Of a stretch of DNA of 64,000 bases, positions 1-13,127 are shown piece after piece. The notes beneath the pieces are model-generated. The model saw only the letters and a list, made by a program, of their open reading frames with translations. It was not told the DNA's origin and ran no database searches. The position numbers and the translations under genes are program-made. The stretch's first letter is position 1. Each line of letters opens with the position of its first letter. Where the stretch lies: positions 43,280,201 through 43,344,200 of the forward strand of contig NC_054746.1 of the NCBI RefSeq assembly GCF_018143015.1, written 5' to 3'. Source of the DNA: Lytechinus variegatus (Eukaryota > Echinodermata > Echinoidea > Temnopleuroida > Toxopneustidae).

Positions 1-689
1 GTAGAATGCCAGTACAGCTGATATAACATTATGTTGCTATTTTAAATATGATTATTGCAGGGAGTGTCCTATGTGTAATGTCAAGTGCATTATGCCAAAG
101 ATACATATCTATATGTGCACTGCAAGCAGCTGTATGTCATTTACATTTTATCTAATTGTTTTGCGAGTGCCAATGCACATCACTCAGAATCTTATGTTCA
201 AGTTATGATATAAAATTGAACCTGCTTTATTATGAAAACCTCTAATTCACTTAATTAATGTTAGTGTTACTCTTTTTCATTATCAAATAACCATAATTTT
301 TTTTTATTATAAAAAAAAAGCTTTTTCATTATAGAAAAAAGCTTTTTTGTTTTTACAGTAAATTCCATAAACAGGCACTAAACTGCCTCTAAAGTATGAA
401 AAGAAAGGGAACAAGATTTTGTGATATCATAATGCAATTACATGTATACCATTTATTAATTTATCTATCACAGCAAACCTACATGTATCAAATTCCTCAT
501 ATTGTTTTGGACATGATTTGACAAGGACAATTATCTTGCTTTATGCACAAGCAAGAGTCCATGGGCAGGGGGAGGGGGGCTGTAGAAAGTTGCACTTATA
601 TACAACTCAAAATATTACAAGCAAGTCACAAATACAGTACACCAGTCTGGATTGGTTGAAATGGAAGTTTGTTTCATGTTTTACTTGCA

Positions 690-1016
690 TTTAAAGAGAA
701 ATGCCAGTAGTTGCAGTAAACACTGATTTCATGAGAAAGTCTGTAAAACTAGGCTTAATTGTCAGAATATCATTGAGGATCTAGATCTGGTAAAGTTACG
801 TAAACGCTGAAAATGTTCACACTGAATATCACCAACAAAGACAGGCACAAATGGGACAGTGTATTATTATTGCTGGAATAAAGACAATACACAATTTCTT
901 CCAGAATCCTTTGGCACATATTTTTTATTCATACAAACAAACACTTGGGTGGTCATTATATAAGATTCTGTCAAAAGTCATTTTGAGATTGTGACCAAAA
1001 CTGGAATTTATCTTTA
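690..1016 (+). mobile_element. MITE, TTTAAAG-ended family, copy 1
   Basis: Starts TTTAAAGAGAAATGCCAGT and ends ACTGGAATTTATCTTTAAA, forming short imperfect terminal inverted repeats. A second copy lies at 22553-22943 with matching internal blocks (TTTCATGAGAAAGTCT, TTTGGCACATATTTTT, CATACAAACA, TTTTGAGATTGT). No ORF. Its right end merges with the left end of the next MITE. Confidence 0.7.
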
Positions 1017-1622
1017 AAGGTCAAGTCCACCTCAGAAAAATGTTGATTTGAATCAATAGAGAAAAATCAGATAAGCACAATGCTAAAAATTTCATCAAAA
1101 TCGGATGTAAAATAAGAAAGTTATGACATTTCAAAGTTTCGCTTATTTTCAACAAAATAGTTATATGAACGAGCCAGTTACATCCAAATGAGAGAGTCGA
1201 TGATGTCACTCTCTCACTATTTCTTTTGTTTTTTTATTGTTTGAATTATACAATATTTCAATTTTTACGAATTTGACGATTAGGACCTCCTTGCCTGAAG
1301 CACAAAATAAACTCCACGTGTTCAGGGCAAAATAAAACTTTGTTTCACAGGACAATGATGAGAAAATGAGAAAATGAGAATATTTCATATTTCATACAAT
1401 AAAATACAAAAGAAATAGTGAGTGAGTGATGTCATCAACTCTTTCATTTGGATGTAACTGGCTCGTTCATATAACTATTTTGTTGAAAATAAGCGAAACT
1501 TTAAAATGCCATAACTTTCTTATTTTACATCCGATTTTGATCAAATTTTCAGTGTTATGCTTGTTGAATTTTTCTCTTTTTATTCAAATCAAGTTTTTGT
1601 TGGGGTGGACTTGTCCTTTAAT
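1015..1622. mobile_element. Foldback MITE with ~215-bp inverted arms (TTTAAAGGTCAAGTCCACC family), copy 1
   Basis: The left arm 1015-1230 and right arm 1400-1622 are inverse complements, so both arms give the same peptide in shadow ORFs. The ends read TTAAAGGTCAAGTCCACC and GGTGGACTTGTCCTTTAA. Diverged relatives lie at 12451-13883, 20561-21005 and 29679-30223. Non-coding. Confidence 0.85.
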
Positions 1623-2231
1623 GACAACTATTTGTACAACAATCCATTACACTGTTATCAAACAGGAAAACACACATTTCATGACAACCATGTCCTTCTA
1701 TTGATTGTAAAGTACCCCCTCTGTAGCTAATTTATATTTATGTGTGCAGGTTCCTCCAGTGAGAATCCTGAGTCAATAAATTTCTAAAAGATTTATTATG
1801 TGCTTTTGATGCCTCTGTCCATGAGAACAAATTCCAAATCTAGCTATTTGGGGATATTTGGACAAGTGCCAAGTTTTACTGACCATGAATTTGACCCGAT
1901 ATCCCAAGTTTGATAGAAATTTAAATCTGGAACCCATTTCATAAAGAGTTAAAATAGTTGTAAATTTTATCAAATGGGACCTTTGGGCTTCAATGAGGTG
2001 CAAAGTGAGGTACTGATAAAAAGTGGTAGAGGGCATAAATATTCAGGATACTGGGATGTGGGGTCAAATAAGCACACGTCAGATTCAACTATTCAATTCA
2101 TTCAGCTCCACAAATCACAATTTCATTGGCACTGTCTTGTATATCATGCAATGCAATGGAATATTTTACAATTTTATCCACGATAAAAACATTAATTGAA
2201 AATTAATAAAAAAAAATCATATTTAGCTTAC

Positions 2232-2289
2232 CTCCATCTCTAATGGTCCTCCTTTTAACTCGCAGATTTATTGTTCTTGATTTTACACA
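2232..2289 (-). CDS. PDZ-domain protein, coding exon 4 (last PDZ strand, gene continues left)
   Basis: This 58-nt exon is too short to stand out as an ORF. It is framed by a tgttttccag acceptor and a GGAG|gtaagc donor. Read in phase 0 it gives CVKSRTINLRVKRRTIRDG, which supplies the closing beta strand of the PDZ domain begun upstream. It leaves one extra base, so at least one more coding exon lies left of 2232, inside or beyond the window edge; I could not find it. The short basic KRR cluster directly follows the domain. Confidence 0.8.
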
Positions 2290-2466
2290 CTGGAAAACAG
2301 ACAAGAGGAATAATACTTACATAATTACATTCTTAAAATTAACCCCAAATGAACATCAAATCTTTGTGATCTTACACACATGGGAACATCACACTGAATT
2401 TATGAACTTTTATTTAAAGCGAGATTTGAATAGTTACAATGATCAATAATTTCAAGAGAAAATGTT

Positions 2467-2530
2467 TAAAGGGAGAATCCAACCTTGGTAATAATATGAT
2501 TCGTCTAAAGGAGAAAAATATATATATATA
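2467..2530 (+). mobile_element. Left-end fragment of a TTAAAGGGAGAATCCAACC MITE
   Basis: TTTAAAGGGAGAATCCAACCTTGG at this spot matches the left end of the element at 11158-11643 (rc end GGATTCCCCTTTAA). The rest is not recognisable. It is followed by a short AT microsatellite. Confidence 0.4.
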
Positions 2531-2787
2531 AGAAAAAGAAGTGCCATGATAAATGTTTGAAAGAAAATGAACAGTGAGTTATGGCTATTTTAAAATTGAA
2601 TTCACGATAGACTATCAGCATTTTATTTGGTGATCTAGTAAAAATTGTGACAAATGGTATTGTATGCATGCAACTTATATGGCGTATAATTCCAAACTAC
2701 CATACTAGATATCAGGAATTTCGGGGGGGGGGGTGCTTATAGGACTATTTCAGTGTTGATCAGAAGTGAAAAAAAGACTAGACTTAC

Positions 2788-2897
2788 CTGATGAATATGT
2801 GCAATGACCTCTTCATGGGTTGCATTTTCTAATGACCTTCCATTGACCTCTAAGATTTCATCTCCAATTTCAAGATCTGCTCGATCAGCTGGGGAAC
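2788..2897 (-). CDS. PDZ-domain protein, coding exon 3 (C-terminal half of PDZ)
   Basis: The exon lies between a ttattatacag acceptor and a CAG|gtaagtc donor, 110 nt, ending in phase 0. It encodes the typical second half of a PDZ domain: SPADRADLEIGDEILEVNGR, then a helix-like segment ending in EEVIAHIHQ. The GDxILxVNG signature and the following alpha-B helix are clear. It joins the previous exon through a split Gly codon and the following exon at a codon boundary. Confidence 0.9.
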
Positions 2898-3526
2898 CTG
2901 TATAATAAAGGAAAACTCATATCAAGCCTAGGCTAGGGGCTAATAGAATACTCACCCACCATCAATCTGGACCAATAAAATATAAAAATGTGATATCTGT
3001 TTATATATGTAAATGAACTCAATCTTCAATGCTTTCTGCTAGATCAAGCATCGAAATGGTCACATTAAATATTGAAAGAAATTAATCAATTCTGCTTCAA
3101 ACATGCGATTCATAAATTATAGTCAGAATCTGGTAGCTCCAAAATTAGTAGGTTTCTTTGAGGTGGAAAAATAATATTGATGTGCATTAAATTCTAAAAT
3201 AACTAACTTAAGCTTCAGGAATACATAGAAGTAACGGCACACTTGTATGGTACTAGTTGCGCTGACTGTGAACCATCAAAAAGTTTTGGGGCAAAAATAA
3301 AACATCAGCACTAGTTTTCACTCTCCACAAGCAAGTTTAAAACTAAATCACAACAGCACTACACCACCAATTTCTTAAATTTAACCGCAGTTCAGACATT
3401 TCGCTTACTAGCTCAGACCTGGCCAGAGGTAGCAAACATACCCCCATCCCGCTGGTCTAATGTACCTATGGTAGAACATGGACCTATAACAATTGTAATA
3501 GGTCCATGGGTAGAACCAGCATAATA

Positions 3527-3903
3527 CCCCTTTCATAAACCCAATTATTCGGCTAATAGCAGCATAATTTGGTCGTAAAATCGGAGGAGGACCAGAGTTA
3601 TCCGCATTATTTTGATGCTGCTATTATCCACATAAGAGCAGCATTGGGACCAGATTTTGACTTAATGAACGCATTTCCAAATAATGCGGATAATTGCCAT
3701 GGTGCGGTGACAAGGTCACCCTTTTCCAACTCCATCGCATCGGAGGGGGCGTGTCCAGTTGTCATGACGATTATCCGCCTTTTTCTGGACGGTCGCTCGT
3801 AAAAATAGTGCGGATTATTTTCGGAGTTTGTGAACGCAATTTTTATTGAATTATCCGCATTACTCTTAGACGGCTAATTGGAGGATGGGTTTATGAAATG
3901 GGA
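3527..3903. mobile_element. MITE, CCCCTTTCATAAACCC ends
   Basis: The terminal inverted repeat is CCCCTTTCATAAACCCAATT versus the reverse complement of the right end, TCCCATTTCATAAACCC. Internal inverted copies of ATTATCCGCATTA and AGCAGCAT suggest a longer foldback. About 377 bp, no coding capacity. Confidence 0.75.
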
Positions 3904-5109
3904 ACAAGATTACCTTTTAGCCTAGCGCACTATATGCGATGCGATTGCAACAAAATATTAGAATGTGCCCCAACCTGCAGTGCTCTGCAGCTGCAATCCG
4001 TCTTGTTGCAGAAAAATCACCGACCAAATCTTAGTCATTCGACATGTCAAAGCTTTCTGTGATTTTTCTGCAATTTTAATAATTTCACCTGATCAGATTT
4101 GTCCTAGACAATGAAATCATGACCAACTTTCTGCAGCACATAGTTTCTTCTGGTCTTGCCGCGTAGAGTTTGACTTAGTCGCCTGATTGGATTGTTGCGC
4201 TGGATATTCACACAACTCAACATAGTAAATTGGAAAATAACATCTTATTTAACTGGCCTGATTGGTGTAACTGCTTCAGAGCTGAGGTTGAACAATGCTT
4301 ATCGGTCAAGTATACACGTAGATCTCAAATTTTGAATTTAAATTGATATTCAAGTCTAAAAATCTGAAATAAGCATGTTGTAACCCAAAATCTGGGGCAA
4401 AATTGCAAATCCGAGACAGAAAAAAAAAGTTCATCAAATTGGCCTTGCATCAGTGCAAGAAGGAGGCACCATGGAGATGCAGGGTTTTGCAGAGCTGGCC
4501 TGCAATGCAAATGCACCGATATGCAATTGGCAAATTGTTCCAATCGGATCTTAGTGCAATCACATCACATTTTGTGCACAGGGTTTTAGGAGCATTAAAA
4601 GAGCTGATCAGAGCTGCGCAAGGAAAAGTTTACAGAAAATTACATTAGAAACAAGGGAGATACCGCCTGTCCTTCCTATTCTGCAGTTATTACTAAAATA
4701 TAATTCATCATGCGAGGCGTTAATACATTCCATGCAAAAAAATATCTAAATAATACTATTTCTAAAAGTCAAGAACCGATTTAAAAGGGACTTATGAGCA
4801 TATGTTTGGTCAGGATATTACCCCAGTCAATAATTAACCCTCATGTATGTAATTAAAGCTGTAATTGGTGACACTAATGAGCAAACCATTTAGGAGACCA
4901 AACAGAAGGGATTGGAAGAGACAAGGACATTATTATTTTTTGTTAAGTATGGTTAGATCTGTATAATCATATACATGTACAGTACAATGGTACATATATC
5001 ATTTTTGTGAAGACTTTGTAATGAAAACTATACCGGAATGCTACATGTACTACTACTCCTGCAATCGCTGCTATTAATATTTTTGAAGCATCAAACAGCT
5101 GATGAGGTT

Positions 5110-5260
5110 AAGTACAAGAAGAAAAACAAAGAGGGAGAAAAACATAAGAGAAAAAAAAGAGAAAGGGAAAGAAAACCAAGAAGGAAAAGATGGAGAAGGA
5201 AAAGAAGAAGGAGAAATAGTAGAAGACAAAGAAGATGATGAAGATCAAATAAAATACAAA
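5110..5260 (+). repeat. Polypurine (GA/AAG-rich) tract
   Basis: About 150 bp composed almost wholly of A and G. It gives Lys/Arg/Glu-rich shadow ORFs in several frames. Simple-sequence DNA within the intron. Confidence 0.85.
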
Positions 5261-5844
5261 AAACAAGTGGAACATCCCCCACAATCTCATCTGTATCATG
5301 CAATCAATTAATCATTCTTGAAATGTCCAAATGTCAGCGACTCCAAAGTCCATTATTTTTATAGGCATTTATGATAAGATACTGTCAAGCATTGATAATA
5401 AAATTTCAATTTGTATTTTTCTTGAATTTCTACAATAATCAGCAATAGTATCCAGCTTACCAAAGAGAAAATAAGTTTAAATAGATTAGAAATTTCAAAA
5501 TCTTAACTTTGGTTATGAAATTGATGTTGATAATGCTACTGTGGTTGGAAAATCAGCACTATGTCTTACTTTTGCTGTATCACCAAGACAAAAAGGGTGT
5601 GTGAATTGTGTGTGCATTATGATATAATTGTAACGGGATTATTTAATAATCTACTGAGTTCTTGCATAAAAGTATTTTTCTCAATAATGCCTATTTTATG
5701 AATTTGCAGATGTGCATCAGATGCAGCTTAATTTGATTCAAGAAAGGTTAAAGGACCCAAATATGTCCCAATACTTGGGTTTTGCTTTTAAAAGGACTCA
5801 ATATTGTTTGTTTTATTGTTTTGTTTTGTTAAATATGCATCAAT

Positions 5845-6319
5845 AGGTGGTTTCAAACCGCCTCGATCACAAGAATCCCCGTTAAATTACGAGAACTTTT
5901 TAAGGCTAGAAAATACCCGTTAATTATTCCAGCATTCACACCGCCCCGAAACACATCCTTCGGGATAAGTTCCCGAAGTTACGAGCATGTGCAGTGTGGT
6001 CTGATAAGCAGGCAAGGCGGGAGATTCAAAATCACTAGCCCAGCAGCCACCCATGCCGCCGCGCCCAACGACACGCTGGGATAAAAGTTCCCGTAATTTG
6101 CTTTCACATCGCCAAAATACCTGCGACCTTGGAAAAAACCCCACGAAAGTTCTCCTAATTTCGCCAAGTACCTACTATTTAGCGGGTATTTTCTTTCGGG
6201 GATATTACACATAGTTTGCTTTCACATTACCAAAATACCTGGTATTTTCTGATCGGGGTAAATTTCCCGATCAGAGAATACCTGGAACTGGCGAACTTCG
6301 AGGCGGTCTGAAACCACCT
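5845..6319. mobile_element. 475-bp MITE, AGGTGGTTTCAAACCGCC ends, copy 1
   Basis: Terminal inverted repeat AGGTGGTTTCARACCGCCTCG. Same length as the copy at 19483-19957 and roughly 95% identical by eye. No target duplication remains at this site. GC-rich relative to its surroundings. The short ORFs across it are conserved only because the copies are similar. Confidence 0.88.
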
Positions 6320-7094
6320 AAAGACTTATTGTAAGCCACACTTCTTTCCCTTGCTGCACTAAAAAATAATGCACACTATTTCTGACTTCATAATGCAAGA
6401 CAGACATACATGTATATCGCCGAGCTGCATTATTCTGATCTGTATTCAATCCGGACTATTTAAGGATAAATTCATGAAAGAGTTACAGTACTACCATGCC
6501 TTCAAAGATTTGACTGACCTTTGAGTGAGACTATTGAACAAATGCCCCCATTCCCTGTCAAATACTCATTTATGATAATAAATAATTATAAACTTCTTAC
6601 ATACAGAAGCCTTTACAAAATACACAAATCCCTTTTGTAAGTAAAATATTCCGATGAGTGAATAGAAAAAAATACAAAAAAATAGTTTTGAAAGTTCAGT
6701 CGACATGCTCAAGTGCGTTTGCATGAATTTCCCTGACTTTTTGACTGTTTGCGCAAAACAAAATAAATCAATTGTCTGGGTAAGTAGAGTTCACTTGGAG
6801 GTAAATAATGACTGTTTGTCTCACAGGGCCAATGGTGTCAAACAGTCATTGTATCACTTGTATTTTGTTATTTGAAATAATTCTATTTTACATGTACATC
6901 CAATAATTAACCTGGTTTGTAAAAAAAACACTAAATACCTGACAATATGATCATTTCATTTCACTTATTTTTGTATTTCTTTCTTTCACATACTAAAACC
7001 CCACTACAATAAATGCATAATCATGAAATCACAAACCAATAAAAAGTAAACAAGTACCATACACCTGTAGCAATACAATCAGTCAAGTAAATAA

Positions 7095-7594
7095 GGGTGT
7101 ATTTATGCTTCCATTGCGAGGACAGAATCAGCGATTTCAAACGTCGATTCAAAACGCCGATCGTAAACGTGGTTCTGGGAGTGCTGTTAATGCTTAACTT
7201 TTCAGAGCAAATCATGATCTCCAGCTGGCTTCGCATTGTAAAGCGAGGTCAAATTGAGCGCGCCTTTTTTCGAAAGTTTTTTTTTCGGATTGTTGTTATT
7301 ACGTGGAGATAACATGGAGCAATACGACTGTATTTGCCCGCAGATTTTCATCTCACCGGAAGCATGTACCAAATGACGTCATTTAAACACGTTTATGATC
7401 GTGGTTCTGTTTATACTTCCCCAGAAAGCCTGATTCTGGTCAAACGACGTTTACAAACACACCTTTTTGTGAGTTTACGATCGGCGTTTTGAAACAGCGT
7501 TTAAATGAAAGTAAGCATGGATGCAACCGTGTTTTGGACTAATCACATTTGGAAACGCTGATTCTGGCCTGAAAAGTGGAAGCATAAACACGGC
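7095..7594. mobile_element. ~500-bp MITE, GGGTGTATTTATGCTTCCA ends, intact copy
   Basis: The left end GGTGTATTTATGCTTCCA is inverted at the right (TGGAAGCATAAACACGGC). The body has inverted blocks around AAACGYCGATTC / GATCGGCGTTTTGAAA. A second copy is split between 15669-15893 and 18768-19053. Confidence 0.85.
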
Positions 7595-7599
7595 TTTAG

Positions 7600-10500
7600 T
7601 TATATAAATAGCTTAACTGAAGTCAGATAGGTCATCCATAAAAAGCAAACTTGTAAAAACTGCCCTGATGAAATTATAAAGGGTGGAAGATGGATCTAAT
7701 TTTATACATAAAAGATCAAAGTTTGATTTTAATTTGGATACGGAAAAGAAGGAAACATGTGAAAAGGAGAAAGAGGAGTGAACTGTAATACAAGTTATAA
7801 GACAAATAGTGTGTGACAATAGCAGCCTTATTTACATACAGGCCAAGATTTTGTAAAATGAAGTGAAATGTATTTGCATGACATAATTCATGAAGTGTAT
7901 GAAGTTTCATGTTCAAGTGTAAAATCAATGATTTTGACATGTATTATTGATCTGTGGACATGGACACCATTCTCATCCATGTATCCTAACACTTGAACTG
8001 GAATATTTTTTTATCTCAATTCTGTGATCTGACATTTAGTGACTTTTAAATAGTACCATTAAATGGTAATCAAATAATTTCATTTCAACAATTGTTCTAC
8101 CCTCGCAAAAATGTATGCAGTGTTCATCTACTGTTTGCTTCTTTTCCTATGCTAATGAGACCCCCCCCCAAAAAAAAAAAATGAAGTAAACTCCAAGAAA
8201 TAAACGACTTATGGTATGTCTAGACCACTATAATGGGCTTACCATAGAGTTTGATCTTTTTGTTCTTCATTTCAGCCAGCATGATCATGTATCCTCCTAT
8301 GTCCATCATTTTCTTCCTATGGTTTTGATTGGAGGGTGGGGAACTGGATTCTACAGGCACACCCATCATTCAATAATACTCCTCAGAAACTATTCCTTTG
8401 ATTATCAGAGTCTATTTCATCAACACTGCAAAAATATCTTCAAGAGAATTGTAGTAACTGAAGAGTACATCTATTCTTGTTATTGCCAACAATTACAGCA
8501 CCCACACAATGAAAGAGTATACTGAACAAAATCCAAAATGATCACAAAATCAAAATACATGTAAATCCATGGTCTTGTCTTTGCGTTAGATCAAATCCCT
8601 CAATAGACAATTTAAAAAAAAACTTATGCATCACAGAGCAGTTTTACAGAAAGGAGCACTCTTGCCAAATGACAATCCACTGAAGACTAGAGAGTATTAT
8701 CATTGGTCAAATAGGATGAAGCTCCATGTATATCCAGATAAAGATGTATTCCTATCATGTAGACAGAGCAGAGCCAATATGTAACCTAATTAACATGATT
8801 AATAAAGTTGGAACAGAAATTAATCAAGTGTCCTGTCAGGAAGATTCTCATTGAACTATACATCGCCAGCTGCACAAGCATCAAGGTCTGAGCAGAAATT
8901 AAGCACGTAATTTGAGGATATACTTATTTTGTCCATCATTCAACCATGAACTTGCACCGGCTGACAGGATATTGATTCCTACCCTCAGTCTCAAGATATG
9001 TCTTCCCAAATGATCAGCGCTGTTAGAGCAAATAACAAGGTCAAGCAGCAATTGAGCACACTAAGAAGATGAAAGCATTTATCTCTCGGGTAAAAACTCC
9101 GGTACATCTTTCACATCGGATGCAGGTCTACCTAATCAATGGAACATCACCCCTCTAACATGTAGAGCTGGAATGTTGGTAGATGTTTTTACAGAAAGAT
9201 CATTTACAGTGACACTCTCTATGATTGAAGACTTTATGATACTCAATAAGGAATGGGATGGCAAACAATATGATAAGAATAATCAGAGTTTAGCTATGGT
9301 CCAGTACCACCACCACTATTGTTTGCAAACTCCAAGGAATGCCAGGATCCTTTTTCGACCAAAAGAAACTCATCAACAAACAAAGTTTATCCATCAGTAT
9401 AGAAAATATTTCCATAGAATGGGTAGAATGACCTCTTCGGTGACACTGCCAGCTTTTATGAGTTCGACTTGGGAAGTAAAGATACACTCGCAGTATGGAA
9501 CCACAATCTCCCCCATACACCCGCAGAGATACGATATGCATACACTCATACAGACTCTTGATATTAGTTCACAAGCCCCTCCCCCTGGCCTGTTGAGTAT
9601 TGCATCAATCTGGCTTGGATGTGTATATAGGCCAGGCTACAGGTAGCAAGGAAACTGAAGCAGCTTTGTTCCTGTTTACTTTCCAGATGATTTTCAGAGG
9701 GATTAACTTACATGCAACTTTATCACATATTAAAGCCTCTTACAATTTCTGGTAAATTCCCTATGTAGCCTACATGTACATGTCAGTGCATATAACTGTT
9801 CCAATTCAATACTAGATAAGAATGCGTATGCCTGAAAACAGTTATGAAGTACTAGTATGATGAGGGGAATATACATTTGTTGGAATTTGGAAATGTGACA
9901 TTTACAATGTACTTTGATTTGGTGTTCATTTTTGTAATTATTAAAGCAGTTCTCAAGGATGCAAGGATAGAATAGGCTAACGCTTCAGAATAGTCTTTGT
10001 CTAATATGGCTTCCTAAAATCCAAGCACTTAATTAGTAAGAAACATGCTAAAAAATCACACTTTAAAAAAGAATCAATGACTAAAAAAAATCAAATATGG
10101 CCACTACACTTATCTAATCTTGACTAAAATGTGAGAGTGTGACCCTTTACCAAGATGCCTTCGACAGAATTACATGTAGCCACTGACATTAAGTTCAGTT
10201 TCAGCTAGTGTAAAATTGGTTTGTCTTGACCTTTTATGAGAAATGAATCACAAATTGTTCTCTAGAGCTACAAAAATAAACATGTACATGGAGGCACATG
10301 TCTAACATTTACTTCCACGTAATACTATTATTCTGGTCGAACCTCTCTCATATTACATGTAGGCTCCCAAAGAAGACAAAATAATCATCAGCAAACACTA
10401 TAGTTGAATAAAATTTTCTTTTAATAATGTGACATCTACCAGAAAAATCTTGCTATGAAAATTGAAGCATCATTTTAGATATCAATTAGACCCATTATTT

Positions 10501-10880
10501 AACATGTTATACACTGTCTAAAATTATGTGAAAACAATAGTAGAGCAAGTCACAGTATTCATATTGAGTAATTGGGATTCATATTGTTATGGGAAACCTA
10601 TATTAGCAATATAGCCCAGAAGGCAGAAGTCCCAAAATTTCATAACATTTGGGGTACATACATGTTCAGGGGCCTGTGAGGGAGCCATAAGATAGATTAT
10701 TAATTCAACATATTGATAATAATAAAGTAAGTCAACTAACTTTTTCCTATCCTGCTTATATGTTTACATGTTTATATTTGTTATGGATCCCTTTTTTATT
10801 GATCTTTTCTTTACAATTGTAAATATCTATACTGGTAATTATTATTGTTTTGATTGTCAAAAAAGAAATACTATAGTAAT
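7600..10880 (-). other. Intron 2 of PDZ gene: low-complexity and unique DNA
   Basis: No exon on either strand fits neighbouring phases, and the direct 19190-to-2897 junction already restores the PDZ domain. The 157-codon open frame at 9173-9646 lacks splice context or recognisable domains. I see only a C10/A12 homopolymer pair at 8161-8182 and scattered TACATGTA motifs. Confidence 0.6.
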
Positions 10881-10882
10881 CT

Positions 10883-11119
10883 GGACCATTTATATAGCGC
10901 AGTTATAATACTATGAGTATCTTTACTTGGTATCATAATTAACACCTCAAATGTAGCCAAGCCGCCAAATAGGTACTCAAGCATAATTCCAGGAATATCT
11001 TCCTACCAGGTACCCATTCACCTCACCTGGGTTGAGTGCAGCAAAATGTGGGTAAATCACTTTCAAACTACATCCCTCATAATAAAAACAAGTCATAACC
11101 ACTAGACCATGACGCCCCC
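10883..11119 (-). mobile_element. tRNA-derived SINE, Deu-like
   Basis: On the minus strand the element begins GGGGGCGTCATGGTCTAGTGG (box A TGGTCTAGTGG of a tRNA head). It continues into CCAGGTGAGGTGAATGGGTACC, reminiscent of the conserved central domain of deuterostome SINEs, and ends in GCGCTATATAAATGG, similar to LINE-type 3' tails. Box B is eroded. The family name is inference. Confidence 0.7.
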
Positions 11120-11157
11120 AATTAATGCACCCTACATACCCTTTCAGCAAAACTAGG

Positions 11158-11643
11158 GAATTTTCAGAGGAATTCAGCCTTGGTCATAGCATGTTGTGTT
11201 GGAAAGGAGAAAAATAAATTTGACATGTCCAAAGGACAAAAGACACAGATGCCCTCACTTTGATAATGCGATCAGAAATTCATTCAATATGATTGAACTT
11301 AATGTCGTGCAGAAACCAATATGCATAATGAACACATCAAGACCTTTGACCTAAAGACTCGCACTTTCCATTAAGATGATATGACGGTCAGGTCATTTGA
11401 TATGACCTAACTGTATTTTGATGTCATCTATCTAAACACCCATTTAAAAAAATATTAGATGACATCACATAAGCAGCCAATTTGAAGTCTTCATGGGATT
11501 AGTGACTACCAATTATCACAACTTTTAAAATTGAGAACTTTCTTGCTGTGTATCAGATAATGTTCAAACTGTCACCTACCAACTTGTCTGATTTTCCTTT
11601 TTCTCTAAAAACAAATTTTTATTTGTGTTGGATTCCCCTTTAA
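11158..11643. mobile_element. MITE related to the TTAAAGG..TCCACC group
   Basis: The right end GGATTCCCCTTTAA mirrors TTAAAGGGAGAATCC at 2467. The left end is eroded (TTTTCAGAGGAATTCAGCC). The interior is AT-rich with no ORF. Confidence 0.45.
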
Positions 11644-12499
11644 TACTGATAAAATGTTTTTTTCTTAATCAAGCCTGTCTCTCTTTCCTTCCATTGGAAA
11701 ACACACAGTGTGAAAATAACAATATTGAACATTTAATAATTTACATGCCAATTTCCATTTCGCTATGACTACCAAGTATTTTCTTCAGTCAGTTTCTTTA
11801 ATACTTTTTTCAATTATTTTTTTTTCTTTAAGAAAGAGGAGCTTTTGTGTTTATAGTGCATATATGTTTTCTGCATGAATTCCATTCATGAAAAGAGACA
11901 TTTAGCCTCCATGCAAATCATCTCAACCCCTAGAAAGGAAGTATTCAATATAAATACCATGAGCAACCAAATGACAAATAAATCTACCCAAGTAATATGA
12001 GAGAAAGAGAGAGAGAGAAAATCACTTCTATTGCAGATTTCTTTGGATAGTGACAGTTAATTTTCATCACAATTCGGGTGGAGTCTACTTTAGATTTTAA
12101 TCTCAATTTGACAGAAGACTTTCTGGGTGAGATTATGTCAGCCATGGAGGCTGCTTATCATTTAGAAACTACACGTATACACTGTAAGTTCAATGTCTTG
12201 GCATTTAAATTCTTGCTATAGTTTCACATCATGTGTACACATAATGTGTAAATCATAAATCTTGGTATCTTCATCATTATAAAAAAAGGTTTAAGTTAAT
12301 AATATTTTGTAGTTTATAACCCTTACACTTTGCCATGTATCTGTTCAAATTCATTCACTTAAGTTACATGTCCGGGTTACATGTATATATCCCTGTACTA
12401 TAAATAATAGTCATTGTTACAGCATTTCATATTTTGATTTGCAATGTGTATTAAAGGTTAAGTCCACCCAAACTAAAAGTTTTTATTCGGATGAATAGA

Positions 12500-13127
12500 C
12501 AGCGTGCGACACTGGCACTGGTCTGACGGTTCCAGGTGGGTGTTTCATAAAGCTGTTCTTAAGTTAAGAACGACTGGTGATCCTTTTTTGTGGTAAATGG
12601 TATATACATTGGCGATGGTTAAGCGCATAAGAAAGGTTCACCAGTCGTTCTTAAAGTCGCTCTTATCTTACGAACAGCTTTATGAAACGGCCCCCAGACC
12701 AGTAAAATGGCTGCCAGGCCAGTAACTTTCAGAAATAGCCACAATTGCTGGTCCGACATGACCAATAAAATATATTCAATTCAATTCAATTCAGTATTTA
12801 TTTATATATCAAACTGATACAAATGGTATTTTCAGATCATTTGTAAATTATCAAATGGCTCTGGTGTTATAACAAAATGGCTCTCTTAGATTTCTCTCAT
12901 GAATTATGTTGTGCGTGCACTGTATGTATGTTTTTAGGGGGCAATAATAGCAATAAAAGACAGAACAAATAAATTCAAGTCTTTTTATTTATCCTTTTCT
13001 TTATTTTTCGGGACAAGTAAAATTCATGTTTGGACCAGTAAAAATTGGGTATCTACTCACTGGTCCAACATGAACAAGTTGGACCAGTAGAAAAAAAGGG
13101 GTTAGTGTGGAGCCCTGGATTAGAGAA
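12500..13127. mobile_element. GGCTCCACACTAAC-type element nested in a MITE
   Basis: The ends AGCGTGCGACACTGGCAC and (rc) CAGGGCTCCACACTAACCCC are related to the termini of the 26661-32105 element. It carries repeated TGGACCAGTAAA / CTGGTCC motifs. The flanks GAATAGAC and GATTAGAG match at six of eight positions, fitting an old 8-bp duplication. Confidence 0.55.
12536..12695. mobile_element. ~160-bp hairpin MITE, GTTTCATAAAGCTGTTC ends
   Basis: The left arm (GTGTTTCATAAAGCTGTTCTTAAG, then GAACGACTGGTGA) and right arm (TCACCAGTCGTTCTTAA, then GAACAGCTTTATGAAACGGCC) are inverse complements over about 60 bp. It is the innermost layer of a three-level nest. Confidence 0.82.

Noticed and set aside
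5920..6212. ORFs conserved between 5.9 and 19.6 kb
   Set aside because: Conservation is that of two MITE copies, not of a protein.
9173..9646. 157-codon plus ORF
   Set aside because: No domain, no clear start context, no splice sites in phase with either host gene; likely chance ORF in an intron.
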